Both the position numbers and the translations under genes were made by a program. Below, piece by piece: positions 1 through 9,361 of a stretch of 64,000 nt of DNA. Source of the stretch: Stagonosporopsis chrysanthemi (taxonomy: Eukaryota > Ascomycota > Dothideomycetes > Pleosporales > Didymellaceae); the NCBI GenBank assembly GCA_022560025.1, contig JAFISE010000041.1, positions 1-64,000 of the forward strand, given 5' to 3'. Under the pieces are notes generated by a model. The model saw only the letters and a list, made by a program, of their open reading frames with translations. It had not been told where the DNA came from and made no database searches. Positions within the stretch are counted from its first letter, which is position 1. Each line of letters begins with the position of its first letter.

Positions 1-50
1 GCCTGCTAATACCTCGGCCACCGCTATCGCCATCGAGGTCGCTGTCGTTG

Positions 51-2300
51 ATGATGATGCCATGGATACCACACCAGACACAGACCAGCACCACCGCCGC
101 CGCCGCCGCCGCCACGCCCACCGCCGCCGACCTGCGCAAGACGGCCAGCACCAACAGCTCGCGCCGCGCCTCGGACGCCCTGCACCGCGACATGGACGCC
201 GGCCGCCGCAGCGTCGACAACTCGACCCGCGTCTCCACCCCGGCCGGCCAGCGCCACACGGCCTCGCGCTCCAGCGTGCGCGAGCAGGACTCGATGACGG
301 ACCTGACCTCGACCACCGCCTCGCAGCCCAGCACCGTGCGCCCCAAGTCGCCGCGCGCAAAGTCGCCCGCCGCCGCCCCGCCCCGCACAAAGACCGCGAG
401 CCCCGCCGCCGCCCGCCCCGCCCGCACCTCGTCCTCCAAGACGTACAAGGTCAGGACCAAGCCGCGCGGCTCGTCTGAAATCCCCCCCGACGCCGACACC
501 ACCGCCGTCCCGCTCTACCACGCCCGCCGCACACGCTCCCCCGCCTACTCGGACGCCTCGCCCGCCTCCGCCGTCGACTCGTCCCCGCGCACCCCGACAC
601 AGCACGCCACCCTCCCGGCCACCGTCTTCGACCCCAAGGACCGCCCGGCCGCGGTCGACATCCTGGACCCCGTCTCCCGCGAACCCTCCGCCAACCCGAA
701 CTATGCATCGCCCATGCCTCCGCCTCCGCCTCCACCGCCGCCACCCCCACCACCCCCACCACCGCCAGCCATGACGGGCGACCCCCCGCGCGTAGACTAC
801 CTCCTCCACAATGGCGGCCTGCCCCGCCCGATCCCGCGCAGCTTGCTAGGCGCCATAGAGGGCGCCTCGGTCCCCGTGTACTCGTCGTACATGTCGCCCA
901 CCACGAGCGGCGCCCAGGGCCACGACGTCCGCACCCTGTTTCGCCCCCTCGAGAGCGTGCTGAACCAGTACAACACCGTCATCGACACAAACGGCTCGCT
1001 TGCCGTCGCAACAGGATACCGCTCTGTTGCCCGCCGTCTGCTGGACCGCCTCGAGAACGTGTTCGCGCGCAACATCTCGTCAGAGCACTGCCAATGCATC
1101 ATGTGTTTTGACCAGCCCGTGCAGGCCGAGAGCCCTGGCGTCAACTGGGGCGAGATCCTGGAGCTAGTCTCAGGACGCTGCGAGCTGCCCACCTGGCCGC
1201 CGTACAACGACCCCGTCGCCCCTGGCTTGGGCATCTCCGAGCTGGGAGAGCCCTGCCAGCAGATCGACATCGACGTGCCGGACCAGTACCGAGCCCACTA
1301 CGAGAAGCAGGCCAAGAAGACCAAATCCTCTGTCCAGTCGTGGCTCACTGACCAGCAAGACAACTCCCCAGAGGAGGCTGACGACGAAACGCTATCCTTC
1401 ATCATGCTCACCCGTCTAGACCAGCCACAGCGTCCGCTGTTCTACGCGCTGCTGTGGGGCCTGGACAAGCTCCCCAACCCCCGCACACAGAAGCCCGATG
1501 CAGGCACGCCCTCATACCTAGCCAGGGCCGGCCTCGCCCTGCAACGCCTGTACCGCCTCGGAAAGGAGCCGCGCGACCAGCTCACCGTCATGTACCTGAT
1601 ACGCAACCCAGACATGCACAACATGCTCGCCACACTGGCCGCCGTCACCAAGCACGAGTGGGACATTCTCGTCTCCGGCCGCTTCGACGGCTTCCTCTGG
1701 TCTGGCGCCGAGGACCTGCTGCCCGGCCAGATCCCCCCAACCGACGGCCCGCAGCGCTTCGCCTCCCCCGGCCCCAGCCAGCCCTTCCAGTCCTTCACCC
1801 CAGGACCCCCCTCCCGCCCTGGCTCCGTGCGACCCGGCTCCGTTCGCCCCGGCTCCGTGCGCCCCGGCTCCTCAGGCCCCGCCCCCGTGCAAATCGACGA
1901 AGAAACCGAAGTCGCCGTCCTCGCCGAAATCGAGCGCGAAATCTACCTCGGCATGGAAGCCATGGAAGACGCCTTTGAGCACCTGCACAACCAGGCCGAG
2001 CAGGTCCGCCGCCGTCTGCGCGAGCGCGCCGCCGCCCTCTCCATGGTTGCCCAGCAGCGCCGCGGCTCGGCCGCCGACGACATCCACGTCCGCATGAACA
2101 CCCCCGCGGGCTTCGCAGACCACGACGAGAGCCTCGACGACCTGCGCTCCGAGATTGGGCCCGACGACTCGGCCAGCAATGTCAGCCACAATCGGAGGCG
2201 GAAGGCGCATCGTGCCCGAGAGAGGAGGACCCCTGCCCCTGTCGAGGAGGAGGACGAGGGCGAGAGTAGGGTCGGGGATCGTGTGAGAAGGCGGTATTGA
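51..2300 (+). CDS. Conserved fungal proline-rich protein of unknown function (5' end uncertain)
   Basis: I do not recognise a named family. The frame is open to the left edge of the window; the first in-frame ATG is at 51 (three ATGs in a row), so the true start or a 5' exon may lie outside. The N-terminal 300 residues are Ser/Ala/Pro-rich and disordered, with a run of about 20 prolines encoded near 716-768. The ordered core, roughly residues 290-570, includes YRSVARRLLDRLENVFAR, a short Cys cluster (CQCIMC), and a helical stretch with PLFYALLWGLDKLPNPR. A short VRPGS repeat (about 1810-1875) follows, then a charged helical segment with likely coiled-coil character and a basic C-terminus. The conserved-looking core makes a real gene very likely. 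It is convergent with the kinase gene on the other strand. A function cannot be given from sequence alone. Confidence 0.8.
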   Translation: MMMPWIPHQTQTSTTAAAAAATPTAADLRKTASTNSSRRASDALHRDMDAGRRSVDNSTRVSTPAGQRHTASRSSVREQDSMTDLTSTTASQPSTVRPKSPRAKSPAAAPPRTKTASPAAARPARTSSSKTYKVRTKPRGSSEIPPDADTTAVPLYHARRTRSPAYSDASPASAVDSSPRTPTQHATLPATVFDPKDRPAAVDILDPVSREPSANPNYASPMPPPPPPPPPPPPPPPPPAMTGDPPRVDYLLHNGGLPRPIPRSLLGAIEGASVPVYSSYMSPTTSGAQGHDVRTLFRPLESVLNQYNTVIDTNGSLAVATGYRSVARRLLDRLENVFARNISSEHCQCIMCFDQPVQAESPGVNWGEILELVSGRCELPTWPPYNDPVAPGLGISELGEPCQQIDIDVPDQYRAHYEKQAKKTKSSVQSWLTDQQDNSPEEADDETLSFIMLTRLDQPQRPLFYALLWGLDKLPNPRTQKPDAGTPSYLARAGLALQRLYRLGKEPRDQLTVMYLIRNPDMHNMLATLAAVTKHEWDILVSGRFDGFLWSGAEDLLPGQIPPTDGPQRFASPGPSQPFQSFTPGPPSRPGSVRPGSVRPGSVRPGSSGPAPVQIDEETEVAVLAEIEREIYLGMEAMEDAFEHLHNQAEQVRRRLRERAAALSMVAQQRRGSAADDIHVRMNTPAGFADHDESLDDLRSEIGPDDSASNVSHNRRRKAHRARERRTPAPVEEEDEGESRVGDRVRRRY

Positions 2301-2325
2301 TCGAGGTTGTGGGACTTGAAGAAGT

Positions 2326-2685
2326 CGATGGATGGTGGATGGTGGATGGATGGATGGATGGACGAAATACCCCTAGCAAACCAAACCAAAGCATGCAATG
2401 CAATAGATAGATGGATAGATGGACAATACGTCGACTTCTTCTTCTTCTTCTTCTTCTTCTGCTTGCCCTCTATTTTTCTTGTTTGAGCGTGGGTTGGTGT
2501 GGTGTAGTGGACTTGGACTTGGACTTGGACTTGGACTTGGACTCGTACTCAAACTCCGATACAATACAGTGTCTATGCATCCTGCCATGCTCTCAAAAAC
2601 GCCGGGCTGATGCCGAGGAAAGAAAATGATGCCCGTATCCGTGACTGACTGCTGACTGTGACTGTGACTGTGACTGTGACTATGC
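2326..2685. repeat. Cluster of four microsatellites between convergent genes
   Basis: Four separate simple repeats lie between the two convergent genes: a TGGA-type repeat (about 2326-2364), a CTT/TTC run (about 2434-2460), a six-base GGACTT repeat (about 2509-2541) and a six-base TGTGAC repeat (about 2651-2680). Short open frames across them encode only low-complexity residues, so I treat the stretch as intergenic or 3' UTR rather than coding. Confidence 0.9.
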
Positions 2686-2791
2686 CAGCGTCCCCAACCC
2701 TGACCCTTTACCGACGCCAACACCAACTCCGTTCCCAACACCGTTCCCAACTCCAACTCCGCGCAAACCGCGCATATTACACGTCATCTCC

Positions 2792-5088
2792 TCAATCATC
2801 CGCCGGCTCAACCCTCACCAGCACCTCCTCCAAAAACCCCTCCAGAAACCCCGCCACCTCGCCCCCCATGCCCACCTCGCCCCGCTCATCCCACCCATCC
2901 AGCTCCGCAAACTCGCCTGCAATCCGCTCCACCAGCCGCTTCACATGCTCGTGGCACTCGCCCCGCTCCTTTTTGCGCCGCAGGTACGCGTCCGGGTCGC
3001 GCATGGCGTGCGCAGACGCCGCGTCGTGCTTGTTCAGCAGGTGCAGGTGGTACGTGCGGCGGGAGAGGGCGGCTTCGAGCGCGGGGACGACGACGCCGGT
3101 GAGGGCTGTGATTTCGGGCTGTGAGGCGGTCGGCGGGTGCAGGAAGGCGAGGTCCGTGGGCTGGGGTTTGATGCGCCCGAACGAGTTGCGGGCTTGGGTC
3201 GTGGCTTTGGGCGGCGAGAGGCTGCCGTGCGGAGGCGGGTGGTTGCTGGGGGCGGGAGAGGGGCCGAGCGGCTGCGTTCGCGTGCTGTGGAGGGGCCCGC
3301 CGAAGGGGTGGTCGTTGGAGGCGCCTGAGTCGGGGCGGGGGGTCTTTGCGGGGCTGACGGGCGCGAAGGGCGAGTGCGGCGATGGCAGAGGCTTTTGGCT
3401 GGTGAGCGAGGGCAGGGGCTGCTGCCCGACAAGTGGTGGCAAGGGCTTTTGCGCGGGCAAAGAGGGCAGCTGATGGCTGGTGTGGAGGTTGGGGCTTGGG
3501 AGCGGTTTCGAGTGCGCCGATGTGGGTGTGCTTCGTCTGGAGTCCGGCCCCCGGAACGGAGGAATCTCTGGTATCGACATGGGAAGGACGCCCCTCGGCG
3601 TGGGGTTGCGCTGCTGCGGTGTGATGCCCAGCCCCGCCATGTCCTCGACCATCGACCGCTGTATGTAGTCTTCGTAGGCATGTGCTAGCGGGGTCTGGCG
3701 ACGCGCAACTTGCGGCTTAGGAGGCGACGGCGTTGTTGGGCTCAGGACACGATTCTGAGGCGGCGAGAACACATTAGGCACTGGCGACGTTCGGGGCGGC
3801 TCCAGCTTGGGCGGCGGGAAGAAGGGCGCCGTCTTTTTATCAGGCGACGGCGGTAGAGGCACTCTGGACGCGGTGTTTAGTGATGTCGTGGGCGATCCTC
3901 CAGTCTTGAGAGGCGCCAGACGTTTGGTAGGTGATGACGGCGGACTCGCTCGGATGGTGTCATCATTCTCGTCAGCGTTGCCAGAACGTTGGAGCGCGAC
4001 TGGCTTCCTCTGCGGGGACACATTGCGTGCATTGGCGCCGGCGTTGTTCAGCGGTGCAAGTGCTGGCCCTCTCCCCCCCACCGTTGGTCGGACAGTCCCG
4101 AAATCCCATAGATCCTCGTTGACAGGCTCTCTCCTGACAGGCAGATCCTCTTCGTCGTCTTCAGCCGCCTCCTTCGGGTGCCTGATCCTCCAGTCCTGGT
4201 ACCGCGTGATGAGCTCCTGCAAGCGAGCGGGCCTGCCAGCCCTCTTGATGAAAGACGTGTTGAGGAGATCCTTTGCCGTGGGTCGTTCTTTGGGATCCTT
4301 GCGCAGGCAGAGATGTACAAAGTCCTTGAACGAGGACGAGAAGTTTCCCTCGAGGACGGGCGGCGGGTTCTTGGGAATAAGGAACAGCACCTTCATGGGG
4401 TGGATGTCAGCGTAGGGCGGCTCGCCGTTGGCCAGCTCCAGCGCGGTGATGCCGAGAGACCAGATGTCGGCCTTGCCGTCGTAGCCAGACTGCTTGATGA
4501 CCTCGGGGGCCATCCAGAACGGGGTGCCGACGAACGTGTTCTTCTTGGTCATGGTCGCGGAGAGCTGGCCGGAGACGCCAAAGTCGGCGAGCTTGACCTG
4601 GCCGTTGGTGGTGACGAGGATGTTGGCCGCTGTGGAGCATTAGCACATGACCGCCCAACCGGCGACTGCAACCTACCCTTGATGTCCCTGTGCAGCTTGT
4701 GGTCGTCGTGCAGATACGTCAGCCCCAGCAGCAGCTCCTTCAGCATAATAGCAATCTCGACCTCGGCCAGCGGGCCCGGCTTCATGAGATCGGCACAGCT
4801 GCCGCCGCCGCAAAACTCCATGACGATCCACAGATCCGAGCCGTGCAGATACGAGCCGTAGTACTTTGTGACAAACGGCGAGTTCATGTTGGACAGGATC
4901 ATGATCTCGCCCATGATGTCCTCGACCTCGTCCTCGGCGTTCTCGACGTCGATGACCTTGATGGCGACGGTGCGGCCCGTCCGCCGGCACAGGCCCTTGT
5001 ACACCTTGCCAAAGCTGCCGCCGCCGATGCATTCCTGCTTGGTGTAGAGCGTCGTGGGGTCGACCGACGACTCCATTTCGGCCGCCAT
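2792..5088 (-). CDS. Ste20-family serine/threonine kinase (germinal-centre kinase, Nak1/Sid1-like)
   Basis: Two exons on the minus strand: 5088-4677 and 4629-2792, with a 47-bp intron (4676-4630). Splicing joins HRDIK to AANILV and gives 749 residues. The start is the ATG of MAAEMESS, because the frame upstream is only low-complexity repeat. The N-terminal kinase domain (about residues 12-270) shows the glycine loop GGGSFGKV, the VAIK lysine, the HRDIK catalytic loop, DFG, and GTPFWMAPE with the adjacent Ste20-family residues. The rest is a Pro/Ser-rich linker and a short helical C-terminus. Family knowledge: fungal GCK kinases of this type act in polarity (Nak1/Kic1, RAM network) or septation (Sid1/SepL). 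The sequence alone does not settle which; the DLWDFGTVRP segment after the kinase domain fits a GCK-III type. Confidence 0.93.
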
Positions 5089-5204
5089 GGCGCGGGGAGC
5101 CGACCGCAGATGGTGTTGAGAGGGGGGTGGAGGTAGCGACTGGCGTGGGAGCGCGCGCACGACGGTTCGGTGGGCGAGGTGCTGCGCGCGTGGAAGAGAG
5201 CGTG

Positions 5205-5345
5205 TGGAAGCGCGTGGGCGTGGGCGCGTGGGCGCGTGGGCGCGTGGAGGCGTGGAGGCGTGGAGGCGTGGAGCGTGGAGCGTGCAAGGCGTGAGCGTGG
5301 AGGTGTGCAATGCGTGAAAGCGTGCAATGCGTGAAAGCGTGCAAA
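5205..5345. repeat. GC-rich minisatellite upstream of the kinase start
   Basis: Degenerate tandem units of about 10 bases built on GCGTGGGC / GCGTGGAG / GCGTGAAA repeat across this stretch, beginning about 115 bases upstream of the kinase ATG on its strand. They keep a long frame open on the minus strand that reads as His/Ala/Pro/Arg-rich sequence. I regard it as 5' leader or promoter DNA rather than extra protein. Confidence 0.8.
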
Positions 5346-6560
5346 GCGAGCGGCAGTGGTCGGAAAAGGGTGGCAGCAGCGGTGCCTCTGTGGTACGTCG
5401 CACGTGTTCGTCCCGCGGTTCGAGTAGTGGCCCAGGGCAGCCGCGTCTCTCGGCTTTGGGCGTGCGTGAACGTGGGCGCGTCGGGGCGTGTTGTCAAACA
5501 AGGTTCAATCGCGCGGGCAACCAAGCACTGGCAGCGGCGCGGGGCAGCGGCGCGCGAACAAGGGGGACAACGATAGCTGAGAAGACAACGATAGGCAAGA
5601 AGAGCTTCCGCGTGCCAGCAACGGGAGCAAATAGGGCCAAGACAAGGAAACAAGTAAGCAGGCAACAGAAGCAGACGGCGGTTGGCAGCTGTAGAAGCAC
5701 CCCCTTTGTAGGCAGCGTGCCCGGTCGTCAAGAGCGAGGGTAATGTTGCACGACAAAGGCTGCCTGCATCAACGTAAGCAGCGCGATCCCTACGATATAC
5801 CCTCTCTGGCAACTCGACCAGCCAGCGTCGCGATCCGCGACATCGGGACCACACGATGCGCCATCCAATGCTCCGTCTGGCCGGTACGCACTTGGACGCG
5901 TCGCAGTGGTACAAGGCCCTAGTTCTCATCCCCTCGTCTCAGTACTCCACGCTTCAGGCCAGATGATTGGCTGAGAGCGCCGCAACCTCAACCACGACCA
6001 TCGACCACAACCACTGCCACTTGCCGGTTACCATTTACCAGAAATCCCCGTCCCATCCGCTCAATTGTACGTGTTTCACCGCCTGCATTCGCTACCGCCA
6101 TGCGTAATCATGTGGGGTGCGCTGATGTCATAGCCGTTCACTCGGAATGTCTTGTCTTGTCGCGCCACGGTACCTCGGTCTAGGAGAAAAGGTAGAGGAC
6201 GAGAGAATGCGAGAACGAGGCATGCATTCGTTGCTTGGCTGTCCATTCACTTTGCTGCATTCTATGCTGTTGTGAGCCACTACCATGTCCACCAAATGTC
6301 CAAGTAAGCCACCCCCGCGGTCTGCGCCCCAAAGCCTGCTATTCCATGTGCCCGTCTACAGGGTCTTGCATGTCTCTTGCTATATGGTCGAAGGAAAAAG
6401 GTTGTGCTGTGCGAAGGATGTAGTGGCGCAGAAGGAGTGCAGCCAGACGTTCGGACAGGGGGTTGTGAGCAGTGCAGCGCTGCGCGATGGCAGTGGAGGG
6501 AGGAGGAAAAGGTCTGCAGGCGGGGATGATGGTCTCGAGCGACTGATCCGCGGAAGCGTC
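5346..6560. other. Intergenic, no supported gene
   Basis: No recognisable coding sequence on either strand. A short plus-strand start in good context at 6285 (MSTKCP) is followed by a GTAAG donor and a possible acceptor near 6360. The resulting peptide resembles nothing I know, so I do not call it a gene. Confidence 0.5.
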
Positions 6561-6849
6561 TCAGACGATGAGCTTGCCGTCTTGCTTCGCCATCGCGCTC
6601 GTCTCGGCAAGGTCGGCCAGGGTATTCAGGCTCAGGTTCCTTGAGGTTGCCGTCAGTTTCCGCACGAACGAACCCCGAACATCATGGCCGCCTTGCCGAC
6701 ACAGCTGGATTGAATAAGCAAGACGCCAAGTTCAGCACCTGGGACGCCTACGCGGACCAGTCCCTCGAGTCGATCATCACCGCCTGCAAAGATATGGCCA
6801 CTGGTCCAAGCGACATCTGGCCATTGTCGGTGTGAAAGTGCATGATGAT

Positions 6850-6990
6850 GTTGATGTATTTGTTGAAGATGCGCTGCCACGTTCGGCTCCTGCTCGTCCT
6901 ATTGGCAAGACGAAGATCCCTCGTCATACAGACCAGGTTGATGTGTTTGTTGAAGATGCGCTGCCACGTTTGGCTCCTGCTCGTCCTGTT
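6850..6990. repeat. Two-copy 87-bp tandem repeat
   Basis: Two near-identical blocks begin at 6850 and 6937, an offset of 87 bases (29 codons). Each carries a segment close to TTGTTGAAGATGCGCTGCCA, followed by GCTCCTGCTCGTCCT. Because 87 is a multiple of three, both strands stay open across it. On the minus strand it reads as a duplicated NRTSRS-TWQRIFNK segment joined to the WW-protein-like fragment. Confidence 0.85.
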
Positions 6991-7191
6991 TGCGGCAGCG
7001 TCTACGTCGAAAAAGGCTGTCATCTGTCGCTTGCTCTTGTTCGCATCGTTGTGTATTTCAAAACCCTGTGCAGCGGTCTGAAACTTGCCCGTGAAACGAT
7101 TGAACTGTACTTGTGCAGTATAGCCGTTGTTGGCCATGGAGTAGGGAAAGCCTGTGACGTTTGCTGCAGCGGCTTCCCCCTCTTCCTCCAT
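6985..7191 (-). pseudogene. Fragment resembling the core of a fungal WW-domain protein
   Basis: Minus-strand reading gives a segment with FNRFTGKFQ, then HNDANKSKRQM and FFDVDAAAN. From memory of the family, fungal WW-domain proteins have a conserved stretch of the form NENKSKRQMNAFFDVDAAAN after the WW domain. The WW domain itself and the usual basic C-terminal region are missing: downstream the frame runs into the 87-bp tandem repeat, and upstream into other duplicated DNA. I read it as a gene fragment. Family assignment rests on one short motif. Confidence 0.35.
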
Positions 7192-7213
7192 GGCCTCTTT
7201 GGCGTAGTGGCAA

Positions 7214-7605
7214 TGGGGTCGTACCGTAAACCACGGGATGGGGGACAGTATTTAGAGAAGTTGTGGCAATGGTCGCAGCAGCTCCATCGAGCGGACTGCT
7301 TCCTCGAGCTAATGATGCTCTCGAGGGATTGCTCCCTCCATCGGACTGCTTCCTCGAGTAGCCTGCTCCCTCGAGCTGATGATGCTCTCGGGGAACTGGT
7401 ACAAGCGAAAATTGGCTGTCGTGGAAGTGGGCGATGAAGTCGATGCGAGATCGACACTGGGGTCGTACCGTAAACCACGGGCGGGTGCACCGCCTTTGGA
7501 AGGGCAGCAGCGCGGGGGACAGTGTTCGATGTGTTCGACGAAGTTGGAGTAGCTATAACAGCAGCTCTTGTGAGCTGACAGCTTCCTCGAGCCGATGATC
7601 GAATT
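7214..7605. repeat. Diverged direct duplication, about 244-bp offset
   Basis: A block starting at 7214 (TGGGGTCGTACCGTAAACCA) recurs at 7458. Both copies continue with CGGG, a GGGGACAGT segment, GCAGCAGCTC and GCTTCCTCGAGC-ATGAT, although the second copy has an extra stretch of about 30 bases. Between them, short motifs based on GCTTCCTCGAGCTGATGATGCTCTCGAGGG repeat several times. The copies are diverged, so the duplication is not recent. Confidence 0.75.
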
Positions 7606-7749
7606 GAGACACAGGTCGAAGCAAGATTTAGCCATTGCGGATGTAGAAGCTGGTGCTGATGTCGATGTGAGGTGTGGAGGACGCACTGTCTAGATGCAGT
7701 GAACACGGCAGAGCTTGAGTCGCGTAATGCGAACAGGCTGCAACACTGC

Positions 7750-8335
7750 CACGCAACGATGGCATAGTAGGTTGCTGGAAATATTGCTTTACAGCGAAAG
7801 CGGTCCCCGGGACGTCTCGAGTCCCCACCTCGGGGTGTGCAAAGGAGAGACCGCAAACACCAACAATTGCTTGACGGTGGTAATCTTGGTGTGTGTGAAC
7901 CCTCCGAGAAGATCTCGATGCGCACTGATCGCAGAGGGCGGCGGAGATGGTGAATGGATGTGCCATACTCAGCGAGCTGGATGGCGCCCATGGCCTTGAA
8001 GGCGAAGTGGTAGTTCTCGTACAATGCTTCCACGAAGAAGCCAGTGGAGTCGGCAGAGACACTTCGAATCTTGTTGACCAAAGCGCAGCGGTTGAGGATG
8101 GGGAAGAGCCTCGAGCCGATACACTCGTGGAACCTGGATTTCTCGGCGACCAGGCTCGTAACCATAATCTTGAAGATTGTATGAAGGATTTCATCGGGAG
8201 GATGTCTTAGCTGAGGACCGAAAGCAGGCACGGAAGCCAGAATGACGACGATCTGCTCGTTGGGAGCTGGAGTTGTGGTGGTCGCGACGATCTGGAAATC
8301 GTCTGTTGCTGTGGTGCAGTGAAAGTGGAGATCTT
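7750..8335 (-). pseudogene. Degraded F-box-like gene
   Basis: The minus strand reads HPPDEILHTIFKIMV, then a helical stretch with LYENYHFAFKA, then HHLRRPLRSVRIEIF. This order (F-box-like helix, then an HxxRRxxR-type strand) matches the short F-box-like proteins abundant in Dothideomycetes, as I know the family. There is no in-frame ATG: the frame opens after a stop near 8370, and a neighbouring frame encodes KTPTSNLTTPKISTFTAPQ, so a frameshift near the N-terminus is likely. After about residue 115 the family-like sequence ends and the frame runs into duplicated DNA. Broken gene; moderate confidence in the family, higher in the disruption. Confidence 0.45.
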
Positions 8336-9361
8336 GGGAGTGGTTAGGTTCGAGGTGGGCGTCTTGTCATGCTCGAAGAACTTTACCGTTGGGTAGAATT
8401 GCAAAGCAGAAACCCTGCAGTTTGCGAGGCGCAGGCCACCATTCTCTTTTGCCATGCTTAGTGTGGGCAGGCACAGTCGAGCCGACCTCAGGCCGCGCAG
8501 AGAAGCGGCAGAGCCCATCTGCGATGTCGACTCGGACGCGTTTCCTGCGTTTGTAGCCCGGCATATCGAAGCTGCTTGGTGACAAGTGCGGTGGAACCTC
8601 TTGATGTGGCTGCCTCATCAACAGCAGCGTTGGGCAGTTCCGATGCGGTGGCTTTGATGGCGGTGATGGAAAGGTGGTGAGAGCTACATGTGACCTGACG
8701 ACAGTGTGGTGTAGCATCACGGTCCAAGCTGTTGCAGCCAGCATTGTTGCACGTGCTTTAAGAACATTTGATATTATACAAAGAGAGTGGTGAAGAGAGC
8801 GAGGTGGAGAAGGATGGAGGTGGTTGGGGACCGCTTGTTGGGGCGGGAAGTGTTTATATTACACGGCAGTGGAAAATCATTGCGTAAGTGTGAGGTGAAT
8901 CAACAACAACGATTTTCTGTTGCGTAGCTGACGTAGTTAGGGGGACGCTCGAACCAAGAGAACACGGCCCGCTGCCCGCAGCTTGATGGTCTGCGCCTCG
9001 GATGCATACATAACTGTCTCGGCGAAGACCTCGAACAGGCACATATGGCCCTGACGCAAGTCAGTTGTCGGCCTTGTCTCGACGCACAGTTTTTAAAATA
9101 GAAATGAGAGAGAGCGGCGTGAGAATTGCTGCTGATCGTAATGAATGCTTTCAATCAAGAGGGCCCTCCCTCAGCTCGTCTGACATTACTTGTAAGAGCG
9201 AACGCCCACCGCCAATCTGATTGGACACTTGATGAACCTTCCTGTGACTTGACCAACAATTCGCGCTGACGATTGCTTGAGGTGATGCGTCAACGGTGTT
9301 GAGGGCGGTCGCAGGTTCTCTATGAGCGTAAACACACTGGCCTTTCTAGAAACGGAACACA
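8336..9361. other. Intergenic, possible decayed 5' part of the F-box-like gene
   Basis: Between 8370 and 8730 the minus strand holds Ser/Thr/Ala-rich readings (for example ATASELPNAAVDEAATS) that look once-coding but switch frames. From 8750 to 9361 I see nothing. Confidence 0.4.

Noticed and set aside
24..809. Long minus-strand open frames opposite the proline-rich gene
   Set aside because: They are Gly/Arg-rich mirror readings of GC-rich coding DNA with no domain; the plus strand holds the conserved core.
4549..5929. Long minus-strand frames extending upstream of the kinase
   Set aside because: Beyond the ATG at 5088 they consist of minisatellite-derived His/Ala/Pro/Arg repeats.
6285..6644. 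Possible plus-strand gene starting MSTKCP with a GTAAG donor
   Set aside because: The spliced product has no recognisable feature, and the opposite strand reads at least as well; evidence is insufficient.
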